The notes under the pieces are model-generated. The model ran no database searches. It was not told the DNA's origin and saw only the letters and a list, made by a program, of their open reading frames with translations. From Nymphaea colorata (lineage: Eukaryota; Streptophyta; Magnoliopsida; Nymphaeales; Nymphaeaceae), in contig NC_045142.1 in NCBI RefSeq assembly GCF_008831285.2, positions 27,258,376 to 27,322,375 of the forward strand: a stretch of 64,000 nt of DNA, written 5' to 3'. Below are positions 1 through 10,394 of the stretch, in pieces. Both the position numbers and the translations under genes were made by a program. Positions within the stretch are counted from its first letter, which is position 1. Each line of letters starts with the position of its first letter.

Positions 1-1450
1 CGGGTGAATCCAGGTTCGAGTTTGAGGTAAACCATGAGCATACTCGTCTCCTTGGTCTAAGAACGATATCGTTGCACACATACCGATCCCAAACTTAAGA
101 ACCCTCGTATGATATTTAGCTTCAATAATATTCTCCAACCTCCTAAGCTTCAACAATGTAAAACCCTGAAGACAACAAAATACTCATTCCCTTGAAAGTA
201 AAGCACGTAACTGTGTTGAAACTTTTTGGTGCCCACTTTTATTTGAAAACTGCAAGTTCGGGGACATATATTTCCAATCTTATTGGACAGGCAACCAGTT
301 CCTTTCTAAAGGTCAAAAGACTCGGCCTGGAACCCTTATTCTTTTTCTTCAAGATATGAACTACCATACGAACGTTTTTTCCTCTTAAGCGAAATCATTC
401 ACCTCCAAAAGCAACACCAAAAAAAGATCCATGCCCACAACCAAATACCCCTTCTCAGAGCACATTTCAAACATGAAGTTTTAAAAATTATTGCACTATA
501 ATTTTACGGGGCTATCATGTCCAAAGCTCCGATATAGAAAAGAGCTCCACTATAAACCCATGGCACTTATTATCACACCCTAAAATCACGTAAGATGTGC
601 ATTAGACAGGCTACTTCTGTGTCATCTTTCATTGGGGATAGCCGTAGGAAGAAACATGACATAAGACGTAGAAGAATCAAGGATAGCGCTTGGCCTGTCC
701 AAAATATCATCGTTTCAACTCAATCAAATTCTACCAGGCACAAGGGAGAATTTGCTGCTCTGAGGATAAGGACATTCAAATTGGGGCAGGTTATCCGTTT
801 GAAAATTCAACTCTAGGATAAGAGAGCAACCATCATTGCAGTCTAATAATAACCAGCAGTTCTATCAATCCACTGGTTATAAATCACACTAAAAGAATCA
901 ATCAATCAACTTTAAAAGCAGGCTTTTAGGAATCACCATTTCTTACTATACAACAGATGTTAAAAGACAACTAACAGTTTGTCTTGGAATGAACCGCTAG
1001 GAAACCATTCAGAACCAAATGTACACGCTAGGAAGCTCTTCTTCAAGGCATAGCACAAACTTACTCATCTGAGATTGCATCCATCCCTCTCCATGTGAAG
1101 CACAAACGGCTGTCTTTGTTATTACCAGCCAAAGAATCGGATACGAGTTGATCACTTTCATCTTCATCCGTTTTGACCAAGTACGATGTCCATGTAAAAG
1201 AATAACATTGGATATCTCAAGAACTTCAGCGTATAAGATGAAAAATGAAAACAAAGCAATATATAGGACTGGTTTTCCAACTCTTTTGTCTCTCACTCTC
1301 TGACCTACTTTTCTCTTCTCATTTCTTTTTTATTCTTCCTTTTCACAACCATACTGCCCATCCTAGGATTGGAAGATCCTAGAGAGGGAATGGTACTTGA
1401 AAACCCAATCCCATTATGGAACTGGTTTTACAGAGAATAATTGAATATCC
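1..1450. other. No gene recognised; left flank of Copia-1
   Basis: The open frames here are short (95 codons or fewer) and resemble no family I know. Base composition is AT-rich and non-repetitive. The last five bases before the LTR, tatcc at 1446-1450, form the left target-site flank of Copia-1. An untranslated or intronic part of an unrecognised gene cannot be excluded. Confidence 0.5.
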
Positions 1451-1819
1451 TGTTAACATAAACACCAAGAAGGCTCTCAATGTGTATTACTTGGGAGATG
1501 AAAAGTCATATCTCTTGAGAGATGAAAAGTCATATCTGTTGGAAGATGAAAAGTCATGTCTCTTAGGAAATGAAAAGACATGTCTCTTGAGAGACGAAAA
1601 GTCATGCCTCTTGAGGGATGAAAAGTAATGTATGTTGAAAGATGAAAAGTCATGTCTCTTGGGAACTAGAGACCCCTTATGTAATTCCTCTATATAAATG
1701 AGCCTCTCCACCAAAGGAAGGCAAGCAAGAAATGATAGAGTAGTGGACGTAAGCCTATTGGCTGAACCACTTTAAAAATTTATGTCCCTTTAATTATTTC
1801 TTCATTTTGATTTCTTACA
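1451..1819 (+). repeat. Copia-1 5' LTR
   Basis: It starts TGTTAACATAAAC and ends TTTCTTACA directly before the primer binding site. About ten substitutions separate it from the 3' LTR at 5612-5980. A TATA-like CTATATAAATGAG lies downstream of the minisatellite at about 1690-1702 and is the likely promoter. Confidence 0.95.
1497..1664 (+). repeat. 24-bp minisatellite inside the LTR, 7 units
   Basis: Seven head-to-tail 24-bp units based on GATGAAAAGTCATGTCTCTT plus four variable bases. The period is a multiple of three, so one forward frame reads as an octapeptide repeat of the type DEKSCLLR, and the reverse strand reads as an S/F/H/R-rich repeat. The same array is in the 3' LTR at 5658-5825. 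It lies just upstream of the TATA-like box, where U3 enhancer repeats usually sit. Confidence 0.93.
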
Positions 1820-1832
1820 TGGTATCAGAGCC
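1820..1832 (+). promoter_or_regulatory. Copia-1 primer binding site (tRNA-iMet)
   Basis: TGGTATCAGAGCC directly abuts the 5' LTR. This is the complement of the 3' end of plant initiator tRNA-Met, the usual primer for Copia minus-strand synthesis. Confidence 0.93.
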
Positions 1833-1878
1833 ACTGGTTCTTGTTAGTATTGCTGCTAGATCCTAAGGATTACATTTT

Positions 1879-3222
1879 GTGTTGCCGCGTTTCATTTTCA
1901 TGGCAAATCAAGAAGCATCATCAAATACGGAAGTCAACTCTGATACGGGTATGAATTTTCTTGCTTCTTCTCTTCAGTGCCCAAGCAATTTACAACATTT
2001 CCTCACCATCAAGTTAAATGCTGAAAATTATCTTATTTGGGAATCTCAATTCACTTCAATTTTGATCTCATTTGGTCTTATGGGATATATTGATGGAAGC
2101 AAACCTGCTCCGTCAATGTTTAGAAGTGGAACAACTGAAATTAGTTTAGAATATATTGAATGGTTGAGAAATGATCAACTACTTTTGAGTTGGATTAAGT
2201 CCTCTCTATCTGAAGCAATACATACCCAAATTATTGGTTTAAAAACCTCTCTAGAGGTTTGGAGCGCTCTTAGGCAGTCATATGTCACTCAATCTAGGGC
2301 TCGAATAACGCAGTTAAAATCACAGTTTCAAGATTTGAAAAAGGGGTCTAGTTCTATAGATGTTTATATAAACAAAGCAAAATCTATTACTCATCAATTA
2401 GCCATTGCATCCAAACCTGTTGATGAAGATGATCTTGTTCTTCAAATTCTTAGAGGATTTCCAAGTGAATATCTTGCTTTTAAAGTCAGTATGGAAACTC
2501 GAAAGGACCCTGTTTCTTTTAACGAAGTTCTTGGGCTTCTTCTCATACAAGAAGCCAACTTAGAAGAAGATGATTCTCAAACTTTTGAATCTATTATGCC
2601 GGCTGCGAATATTGCCTCAAAACAAGTTTACAACAAGCAAACCAACTACAGAGGTCGTGGTAGAAACAACTATCAATCTAGAGGAGGAGTCCGGAAAAGT
2701 GATCAATACAAAGGTGATCGTCTTGTGTGCCAAATATGTGGAAAAGTTGGTCATATTGCAAAGTTTTTTTGGTCATATACTAACTTGCTTAAAGAAAAAG
2801 AGATAATGCCTCCTCAAGCATATCATGCAGTTTCTTCTAGCACTCTGAATCAAGACATTAGAGATGACAATTGGTATCCTGACTCCGGTGTGACTCATCA
2901 CATCACCAATGATATCAATAACTTGTCCATTCATGCCAAATACAAAGGTGGAGATGCAGTAAAAATCGGAGATGGATCAGGTTTGAGAATTTTTCATATT
3001 GGTTCTTCAAAGACATCTCAAAATTTAGTTTTAAATGATCTCCTTTATGTGCCCAAAATAACAAGAAACTTGTTATCTGTACAACGTTTTTCTAAGGATA
3101 ATGGAGTCTATTTTGAGTTTCATCCTAATATGTGCTATGTTAAGCACCTAATATGTGCTATGTCAGTCATGTTTTTAAAGCTTTCAAGGCACTTTCTAAA
3201 AATCTCACTGGGCACAAGATAA
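1879..3222 (+). pseudogene. Copia-1 gag, nucleocapsid and protease
   Basis: A 447-codon frame. The N-terminal half is a Copia-type gag (UBN2-like; the W-x-S-Q-F stretch is near residue 55). A basic RG-rich segment follows near residues 255-280, then a CCHC knuckle read as CQICGKVGHIAKF, in which the last Cys is replaced by Phe. The aspartic protease motif is D-S-G followed by V instead of A or T, then the HHIT motif. The frame then runs out of homology near 3125, where the integrase N-terminus should begin. The natural start is probably the internal Met at 1900 (MANQEA). The broken knuckle and altered protease motif suggest it is inactive. Confidence 0.85.
3124..3170 (+). repeat. 23-bp direct repeat at an integrase deletion scar
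   Basis: CCTAATATGTGCTATGT occurs twice, 23 bp apart, exactly where the gag-protease frame stops matching and the integrase core resumes in another frame. The GAG-pre-integrase zinc domain and the first integrase catalytic Asp are missing. The repeat looks like the filler left by a deletion repaired at short homology. Confidence 0.7.
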
Positions 3223-4391
3223 AATATTTTCACTTAGATTGGGGAGGAGAATTTCAAGGACTTCAATCATATCTTGTCGATAATGGGATTGAACATAGAA
3301 TATCATGTCCTCATACCCCTGAACAAAATGGAGCAGCTGAAATGAGACATAAACATATTGTTGAAACAGGTTTATCTCTAATGGTAGAAGGTAATAATCC
3401 CATGAACTTTTGGTCATATGCTTTTTGTACAGTTGTATATTTGATTAACCGAATGCCAACCAAGATACTTGATTTTGCTTTTCCTTTGGAAAAATTGTTC
3501 AAAGAAAAACCTAACTATGGCTTCCTCAAAATCTTTGGAAGTGAATGCTTTCCTTGTTTAAGAGCTTATCAGAAAAATAAATTAGATTACCATTCTGAAA
3601 GATGTGTTTTCTTGGGTTATGCTCCTCAACATAAAGGATATTATTGTTTGGGTTTACGAACCCGTAAAATCTATATTTCGAGACATGTCCAATTTAATGA
3701 GAAAAAATTTCCTTTTATTGATACTCAAGAAACTAGAACTCAAGATCTAGAAACTCAAAACCAAGCTATAATTTTAACCTCCCCTCATGAATATCAGTTC
3801 TCAAGCCCCACAATACCATCATCTAGTACCTCCACAACTTCAGAGGAACCCTTACTTCAGTCTGAAACAAATAGTGAATTTCAACCTGAAACTCCTGGAA
3901 ATGAGGAGCCTACCCAATCCAATGAAAATGAACCAAATCAAGAACGAGTCCATCCTATGACTACTAGATCTCAAGTGGGAATCTTCAAACCTAATTCTAA
4001 ATACAATGAGTTCCATACATATTTTTCCAGCAAACACTCTCTTCCAAGAGCTCTTGTCTCCACTCTTCTTGAAGACAAAGAACCCTCAAGTTTCAAGGAA
4101 GCATATGAAGATGAAAATTGGAGGAAGGCCATGCAAGAAGAATATGATGCTCTTATTCGAAACAATACTTGGAAACTTGTTCCAAAGAAAGAAGCCAAAC
4201 ACATTGTAGGATGTAAATGGGTGTTCAAAATCAAGCGAAAAGCAGATGGATCATTGAAAAGATACAAGGCTAGACTCGTCGCCAAGGGATGTAGTCAAAA
4301 AGAAAGAATTGACTATACTGAAACCTTCAGCCCTGTTGTGAAGCCTACTACAATTTGGACAGTATTGACTATTTCTATTAGTCATAAATAG
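3153..4391 (+). pseudogene. Copia-1 integrase core (partial) and RT N-terminus
   Basis: A 412-codon frame. It starts inside the integrase core: the second catalytic Asp region reads HLDWGGEF, and CPHTPEQNGAAE gives the conserved P-x-Q-N-G and Glu. The C-terminal integrase part contains RCVFLGY and KGY, followed by a Ser/Thr/Pro-rich linker and then the RT entry (W-x-x-A-M-Q-E-E-Y, GCKWVFKIK, RYKARLVAKG). It ends at TAG where Copia proteins have Trp before K-I-H-Q-L-D, so a TGG-to-TAG change probably truncated it. The N-terminal integrase half is absent. Confidence 0.88.
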
Positions 4392-4454
4392 AAAATACAT
4401 CAGCTGGATATTCAAAATGCATTCCTATATGGATCTATTTTAAAAGAATTTTAT

Positions 4455-4973
4455 ATGGCTCAACCACCCGGATTTCAAAATCATTCTTTCCCAAATCATG
4501 TATGCAAGCTTGAACGTGCTTTATATGGTTTAAAACAGGCTCCTAGGGCATGGTTTGCCCATCTTAGTCTATTCCTCCAAAATCTTGGTTTTAAAGGGGC
4601 TCAAACAGATTCATTTCTTTTTATTTTGAGAAAAAGAGAAATACTTATATATATTTTGGTATACGTGGATGACATGATCATAACAAGAAGCTCACCAGAA
4701 TATATTCATAAAATTATTTGTCAATTCAAAAGTGAGTTTGCCATTAAAGATCTGGGTGAGCTTCATTTCTTTTTGGGCATAGAAGCAAAAAGAATTGACA
4801 ATAAGCTAATATTGTCTCAAAGGAAGTACATATTCAAGCTTCTCAAAAGAACAAATATGCTTGGAGCTAAGGGAGTTTCAACTCCCATGGCATGCTCCCC
4901 TGCTTTATCTGCTCAAACTGAATCAAATTTTTATGATCCAACTCTTTATCGCAGTATTGTTGGCGCTCTTTAA
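4455..4973 (+). pseudogene. Copia-1 reverse transcriptase palm
   Basis: Continues the same RT frame after the stop at 4389. Visible motifs are LYGLKQAPRAW and the catalytic YVDDMI box at about residues 69-74, then KDLGELHFFLGIE and LSQRKYI. It ends in TAA at 4971, where Copia proteins read VGALQY, consistent with a CAA-to-TAA change. All residues needed for the RT active site are still visible, so inactivation comes from the stops rather than loss of the catalytic box. Confidence 0.9.
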
Positions 4974-4982
4974 TACTCTACT

Positions 4983-5858
4983 GTGACTCGTTCAGACATC
5001 TCTTATGATGTCAACAAAGTTTGTCAATACATGCATCATCCTATTGATGCCCATTGGAATGCCGTAAAGAGAATCTTAAGATATTTGAAGCACACTATTG
5101 ATTATGGCCTTGTTATTAGACCTAGTTCAGTTTTAAATATTAATGCAGATTGGGCAGGATGTCTTGATGATAGATGCTCTACAGGTGGATATGCAGTGTT
5201 TATTGGATCCAATCTAGTTTCATGGAGTGCTAAAAAGCAGTCAGTTGTCTCTCGTTCTAGCACTGAGGCTGAGTATCGATCTATTGCCAATACTACTGAT
5301 GAAATCATGTGGTTACAATTTTTATTAAAAGAACTTTGTGTTGATCAATCACAACCTCCCATATTATGGTGCGACAACATCGGCGCAGCCTATCTTGCAG
5401 CTCATCCTGTGTATCATAGTCGCAGCAAACACATAGAGATTGACCTTCATTTTGTTCAAGAAAAATTGGCTAAAGGAGATTTGAAAATTCAGTACATCTC
5501 TTCCAAAGATCAGGTTGCTGATATTTTAACTAAGCCACTTAGTAAGGAGCACCATTATCAAATAATTAACAAGCTCAATCTCATTGTTGGTGCATTGAGC
5601 TTGCGGGGGGATGTTAACAGAAACACCAAGAAGGCTCTCAATGTATATTACTTGGGAGATGAAAAGTCATATCTCTTGAGAGATGAAAAGTCATGTCTGT
5701 TGGAAGATGAAAAGTCATGTCTCTTAGGAAATGAAAAGACATGTCTCTTGAGAGATGAAAAGTCATGTCTCTTGAGGGATGAAAAGTCATGTATGTTGAA
5801 AGATGAAAAGTCATGTCTCTTGGGAACTAGAGACCCCTTATGTAACTCCTCTATATAA
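4983..5858 (+). pseudogene. Copia-1 RNase H with a C-terminal tail read from the LTR minisatellite
   Basis: Begins with [10 protein letters not shown], then the RNase H acidic residues in [18 protein letters not shown] and LWCDN. The integrated Copia C-terminus ([23 protein letters not shown]) follows. No stop occurs where the domain should end (about 5600). The frame crosses the polypurine tract at 5600-5611, enters the 3' LTR and reads through all seven minisatellite units as DEKSCLLR-type octapeptides, stopping at 5856. The extension is about 80 residues and exists only because the 24-bp period keeps the frame. Whether it is ever translated is unknown. Confidence 0.85.
5600..5611 (+). other. 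Copia-1 polypurine tract
   Basis: CTTGCGGGGGGA immediately precedes the TGTTAACAG start of the 3' LTR. Its position and purine richness fit the plus-strand primer. Confidence 0.8.
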
Positions 5859-5980
5859 ATGAGCCTTTCCACCAAAGGAAGGCAAGCAAGAAATGATAGA
5901 GTAGTGGACGTAGGCCTATTGGCTGAACCACTTTAAAAATTTATGTCCTTTTAATTATTTCTTCATTTTGATTTCTTACA
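5612..5980 (+). repeat. Copia-1 3' LTR
   Basis: A 369-bp match to 1451-1819 at a constant offset of 4161. It contains the same seven-unit minisatellite (5658-5825) with every unit open in the pol frame, whereas the 5' copy has a stop in the sixth unit. Confidence 0.95.
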
Positions 5981-5985
5981 TGTCC

Positions 5986-7160
5986 ATATCCTGGACAGCA
6001 ACTCATCAGTTGTTCTCTTATGCACATAGATGGTCATTTCGTACTAAACTTTGGCAAGAAGAGTTGTCAGTCGTAAGAACAGGACAAATTTCAAACAGGG
6101 AAGCTAAATGTTTTTTGTATGTCCTACAAACAGACACAAAATACCAAGAAGGATAAGAGTAGGACGAGTTATTGGACTGAGCTTTACATACCATCTTCAT
6201 GTAGTACATCATTCTTCTCATCACAATCACTAACTTCATCATCAGTATACCTTCATCACTATCCTCACTGCTTTCATCTTTCGGATTTAATGGCATAGGA
6301 GTGTTTGTTCTCGTCCTATGAGAACCTGAAATTATGTTTGATGTGTCAATGCCTGCTAAATCCTTTTCTGTCTCCTTTTTCATTCTAACATCTTTTATCT
6401 CTGCTGACAGAAAACAGGTACTAATAACATGTTACTCTGTCAATATTCGGCAAACTTACAGGTGCAAGAAATACATCATGTACAAGATCCTATGCCCAAC
6501 GCTTGTCTCCAATGACAGTTTGAGATGTCTTGAAGGAGAACGAATTAGTAAATATGAGTACACTCAATAAAGAAAGGAAATTATATGCTGAATGTGCAGA
6601 ATAGTTGTCGAACCATATATCTTTCAGAGGTTGACAGGCCAAACCATTGCCAGAAATACCTTTCTTAGGTACTTCTCGGTGTGGTTCCTATTAGAAATTT
6701 TTTCCTTTCGTTTTGTTCCTCTCAGGAAAATCTGGAAATTCAAAAAAAAGTGAAAAATTTATAAAATTATGAGTTTTTTTTACTATTTTTTCCAGAAAAA
6801 TATTGATAAAAAACGAAATAATTTTTAAAATTTGGAGAAATAAAAAGGAAAATATATGCGTAATAGTATAAAAAGGATTTCATTTTAAAAAGGCCACATT
6901 TAGTAATATTCCTTATCACAACAATATATCACGATATTTCTTTACAATTTTGAAAGTATTGTGATATTTTACTGATAAACATTATTTTCTTTTTTGACAA
7001 TACTACTTGGATGTTTTTCACAGATTACTGGTATCCGTGAAGATGAAGTTAACGTGCCATTTAAATGATAAAACTTATCTCTACCCAACTTCATGAACGC
7101 GCTTTTTAGGACCAAGACATCTTTATCCATGCAGGACCCAAGCTAGGGGGCCATGGTTCC
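5986..7160. other. No intact gene; short acidic reading frame on minus strand
   Basis: Around 6185-6330 the minus strand encodes a run rich in Glu, Asp and Ser (KDESSEDSDEG), and a neighbouring frame continues acidic (DDEVSDCDEKND). This could be one acidic exon with a single-base shift. I cannot assign it to a family. The rest is AT-rich with no repeat structure I can see. Confidence 0.3.
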
Positions 7161-7164
7161 TCTT

Positions 7165-7480
7165 AAGGTGTCTTCGGATGCATGCCCAAAAAGCGTTTTG
7201 GAGGTAAAATGATGTTTTGCCTCAACATCTATTTGTTTTTGGCCTGTTTGGGTGGCATGAAAACTTGGTTTTCAGAAATATGGGTTTTTTTAGAACATTG
7301 TTTTCAAAGGGACTTAAAAAAAAGCCACACTCCTCGGGGCTATTCAACTAAAACCAAATTTTTGCCTGCCCACTCAAATATAAAAAACAACGTTTTTCAA
7401 ACTCATTAAAAAAAATTATTTTTACAAAAGCAGGTTTTTTGAAAAATCATTTTTTGAATGTGCCATCCAAACACAACCTT
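7165..7480. mobile_element. Candidate MITE (about 316 bp)
   Basis: The left end reads AAGGTGTCTTCGGATGCATGCC. The right end, reverse-complemented, reads AAGGTTGTGTTTGGATGGCA. These are imperfect terminal inverted repeats flanking an AT-rich, non-coding core rich in TTTTTGAAAA-type runs. I could not define a clear target duplication, so the superfamily is open. Confidence 0.4.
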
Positions 7481-8490
7481 CAATTTTTAAAAGATAAAAT
7501 TTTACTTCATAAAATCTTCAAAAATTCTAATTTGGCCCCTCTAAAAATTTTGAAAACAGCAGCTGACCCATGAAAAAGATTTTATCTACCACCGCCGGCC
7601 ATCTTAAGAAAAAAAATCGCCAGGTCCATAAGCTGTTTTCCCTTGTAAAAAGTGGCCAAATTGAGCTGAAAGTGTATATTCTGACAGCACGGTAGATCAT
7701 ATGGGTAATGAGCTCCCATTGTATTAACTTCTTCAATGCCTTGGCAATGAATAACATTAACTCAATTAGTAACACGATCTCTCTTTAATCATGCCAAAAT
7801 GCAATGAAAACAAAAAAACTTTGTAAAACATCAGTAGTGACAGAAAGAGTTATGCAAGAACCAAAAGGAAAACAAAATTATCCCACTTGAATTTCACAGA
7901 GGATGATGGAAAGAATCAAGAATGATCTCACTTTCTGAAAGATTTTGGTCTAATCAGTTCATTCAGTTCAGAACCTTGGGGCCAATAGTGTCTCCTAAGC
8001 ACTGCAGCCAACTGCATAGAATTCTTACAAATGCCATGAGATTATAATAGGATTGAACTAACAAGAATATCGCAAGGTTCATCGAGATAAAATCTGTAAA
8101 AGGATTATGTGTTCCAATGAGGGAGCCAACTGCAAACCACCACGGCATGGACATTTTCCACAAGGATGCAGTAAAAGCCCAATATTTTGTAATTGCAGTC
8201 TCTAGGAAGAGACGAAGCAGGAATAAAAGTATCAAGATCATAAGGAATAGCACAAATGAAGAAAATAACCCAAAAATTAGATGAAAGTAAGATGCTATTC
8301 TCAAAATTAGAACAAATTATTGAAGATCTCCAAGACATAGCTTTAAGCTAATATGGAATATCTGCTTTTTATAAGCACAATTGCTGCTCAATTAAAGATA
8401 ATGGTGTCCAGGCCTCTTCTAGATATACCAAATATGAAGGAACTTCCTAGTTCGATAAAGAATATCCAAAACTATTCAATCTCACTATTG
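7481..8490. other. No gene recognised
   Basis: Only short, low-complexity hydrophobic frames on the minus strand (for example around 7963-8304), without family resemblance. No RNA gene or repeat array was seen. Confidence 0.4.
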
Positions 8491-8493
8491 GCC

Positions 8494-9640
8494 TCATATG
8501 CCTAATCCATCCTTTAAGAGTTCTCCCATAAACGGACATCTGAGGGCTTGCTTCCAATCAACATGAAAAACATCTAGGAGTGATATTAAGTATGGAGCAT
8601 TTAATTCATACTTAAAATGAGGTTTTACCATGATGTCGATTTGTCCTAGATGAACTAACTTGTAACCTTTTGATAACCACCCTTGGACATCTTCTTTGAT
8701 GAATAATGGTAGGAATACTGGTTGGATGCCGCTTCCTTGGATAGAAAGTGACACTTTTGTTTGCTTGATGGATTGCGGGATTTTCATAAGGTGGCTAGGC
8801 AAAAGATAGAAGTCATTTTTTTTATTCTTATAAATGTTACTTCTCTATTTTCATCAAACGATTCTATCTCAAGTTCAATGAAAGTAGAGTGGAACTCAAA
8901 TATTTATGTGGATGGTCCTGCTTCAGAAATAGACTGTCTGCATGACTGTACTCGGGAAAACATCTTCATCTGTGAAAGTTTGGGTTCTTTCCAGCTATAG
9001 CATGATTTGTCTACCATGATTTTTTGCGTGTGGATTTTTTGGGGCAAACGGCATGTGGCATGACTGCATGAAGAATCATTGTTATGGTATGGATGACCAT
9101 GTCTATGCTCATGCTCATCATCACTATCTGGTACAGTGTGCACCACAAGTTTTGGTTCATGGTGTTTGATACATTCGATTTCATGCTTTGAATCTATCCA
9201 CTTTGATATGTATTCCCACTCAATTCACTCATTGAGAGCTGCCTTGATGTGGATTTCGCCTCCAAACTTGTGTGGAACTCTGGTATAAAGATCTTTTTTT
9301 ACTTTTCACAGGCAAATATATTTGCCTAATTATTGTATTTGACACCATTTTTTAGCAACTCAGTATAAATAGATGCTGCCGAGCCTATGGGCATCGGTCT
9401 TTTGCCATATTCCTTGTGCCAAAAATTTTTCAACCCTTCCTTTGCTTTGAGCGAAGAGAGATGCGAAGGTGTGATTTGCCTTTGCAAATACTGAGTTTCA
9501 TTATCCAGTGGCAATCTTTCAATGGATTTGTGCAACCACGGTCCCTTATCCCTGTGAATCCAAAGTAGCCCTGCGTAAAACACTATAGCACCAGCCGTTA
9601 TTGTAGCAAACACTGTAGCACCATAACACAATCCATCTTA
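8494..9640 (-). pseudogene. Decayed movement-protein-like fragment (possible endogenous pararetrovirus or related retroelement)
   Basis: Three minus-strand frames (9326-9631, 8904-9300, 8494-8802) look like pieces of one protein. The last has a KLVHLGQIDI-VKP stretch followed by a LNAPY segment, reminiscent of the 30K movement-protein fold of caulimovirid-type polyproteins. The middle piece is His/Asp-rich, with stops at roughly the TGA near 9240. Frames are separated by stops and shifts, so nothing is expressible. The resemblance is by memory of motif spacing, so the family call is tentative. No reverse transcriptase was found nearby. Confidence 0.3.
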
Positions 9641-9940
9641 ATCCCCATTAATCTCTAGAGATTGGTGAGCTACCTACTTGGTTAACAATTAATCGCTATC
9701 CCATTAATCGGTATCTTGCCCACCAATCTCCCATTTCCACCTTACCTCTACCCAAGCTTCCCAGTTTGTCAAACACTATAAACGAATGTTATGGTGAAGA
9801 ACCTATACAATGGTTTGCTGCAGGCTCCAGAATTCTGCTTCTTGTGTGACATGATTAGCTAAGTTTGGTGCCCATCAACAAAATCAATTGCAAAGGATGC
9901 TGCAATAGAAGTTCTCTTGTAACAGATGCAGGTTATAATA

Positions 9941-10394
9941 TGTAACAAACCGACCCACTCCTGAGCTCGGGTCCTTGGTTCGATGGATCCCAACCTGCCC
10001 CATAGCAGTTTTGGTTTCAACCCCAAAAGGCTAGAAACCAGGACAATTATCTCATTAACGGTCTCCCTTTATGGGCCCTTGAAGATCCCTCACAATCTTC
10101 GATGCATGACTAAACTTCTGGGGTGTCACAATTTACTTCCCTTAAGGCACATGCGCCTGCACTAAGGGACCCCAGGTCTGAGTGTTGAACTAGCTCTGAA
10201 TACCACTGTAACAACCCGACCCACTCCTTGGCTCGGCCCCTTGGTTCGGCGGTTCCCAACCCCCCTAGCAATTTCGGCTTCAACCCTAAAAATGCTAGGA
10301 ACCAGTTCAATCATCTCATTAATAGTCTCCCTTTATAAGACCTTGAAGATTCCTCACAATCTTCGATACAAGACTAAACTTCTGGGGTGTTACA
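9941..10394 (-). mobile_element. TRIM element (miniature LTR retrotransposon), complete
   Basis: Two direct repeats of 190 bp (9941-10130) and 188 bp (10207-10394) flank only 76 bp of internal DNA. On the minus strand each LTR starts TGTAACACCCCAGAAG and ends near GGGTCGGGTTGTTACA. The internal DNA opens with TGGTATTCAGAGC, a tRNA-iMet primer binding site with one extra base. Flanks are taata and taatc, a 4/5 target duplication. The LTR carries a TATA-like CTTATAAAGG. There is no coding capacity, so movement needs a helper. The same LTR, inverted and about 85% similar by eye, forms the 5' end of the Gypsy element at 19459. Confidence 0.85.
10185..10206 (-). promoter_or_regulatory. TRIM primer binding site
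   Basis: On the minus strand TGGTATTCAGAGC follows the LTR end after a single G. It matches the initiator tRNA-Met complement apart from one inserted T. Confidence 0.7.

Larger units (their letters stand above)
1451..5980 (+). mobile_element. Copia-1: Ty1/Copia LTR retrotransposon, complete ends, defective coding region
   Basis: Two 369-bp direct repeats (1451-1819 and 5612-5980, about 97% identical by eye) start TGTTAAC and end TTACA. A tRNA-iMet primer binding site follows the first and a purine tract precedes the second. The inside runs gag, zinc knuckle, protease, integrase, reverse transcriptase, RNase H, which is the Copia order. Flanking bases are tatcc on the left and tgtcc on the right, a 4/5 target duplication; a perfect tatcc lies 6 bp further right. 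The element cannot be autonomous: part of the pre-integrase and integrase region is deleted, there is a frame change near 3150, and in-frame stops lie at 4389 and 4971. High LTR identity says the insertion is fairly recent, so much of the damage may have been inherited from the source copy. Confidence 0.95.

Noticed and set aside
1487-1714. Repetitive S/F/H/R-rich minus-strand protein in the Copia-1 LTR
   Set aside because: It is the antisense reading of the 24-bp minisatellite, also found at 5648-5875. Nothing supports translation.
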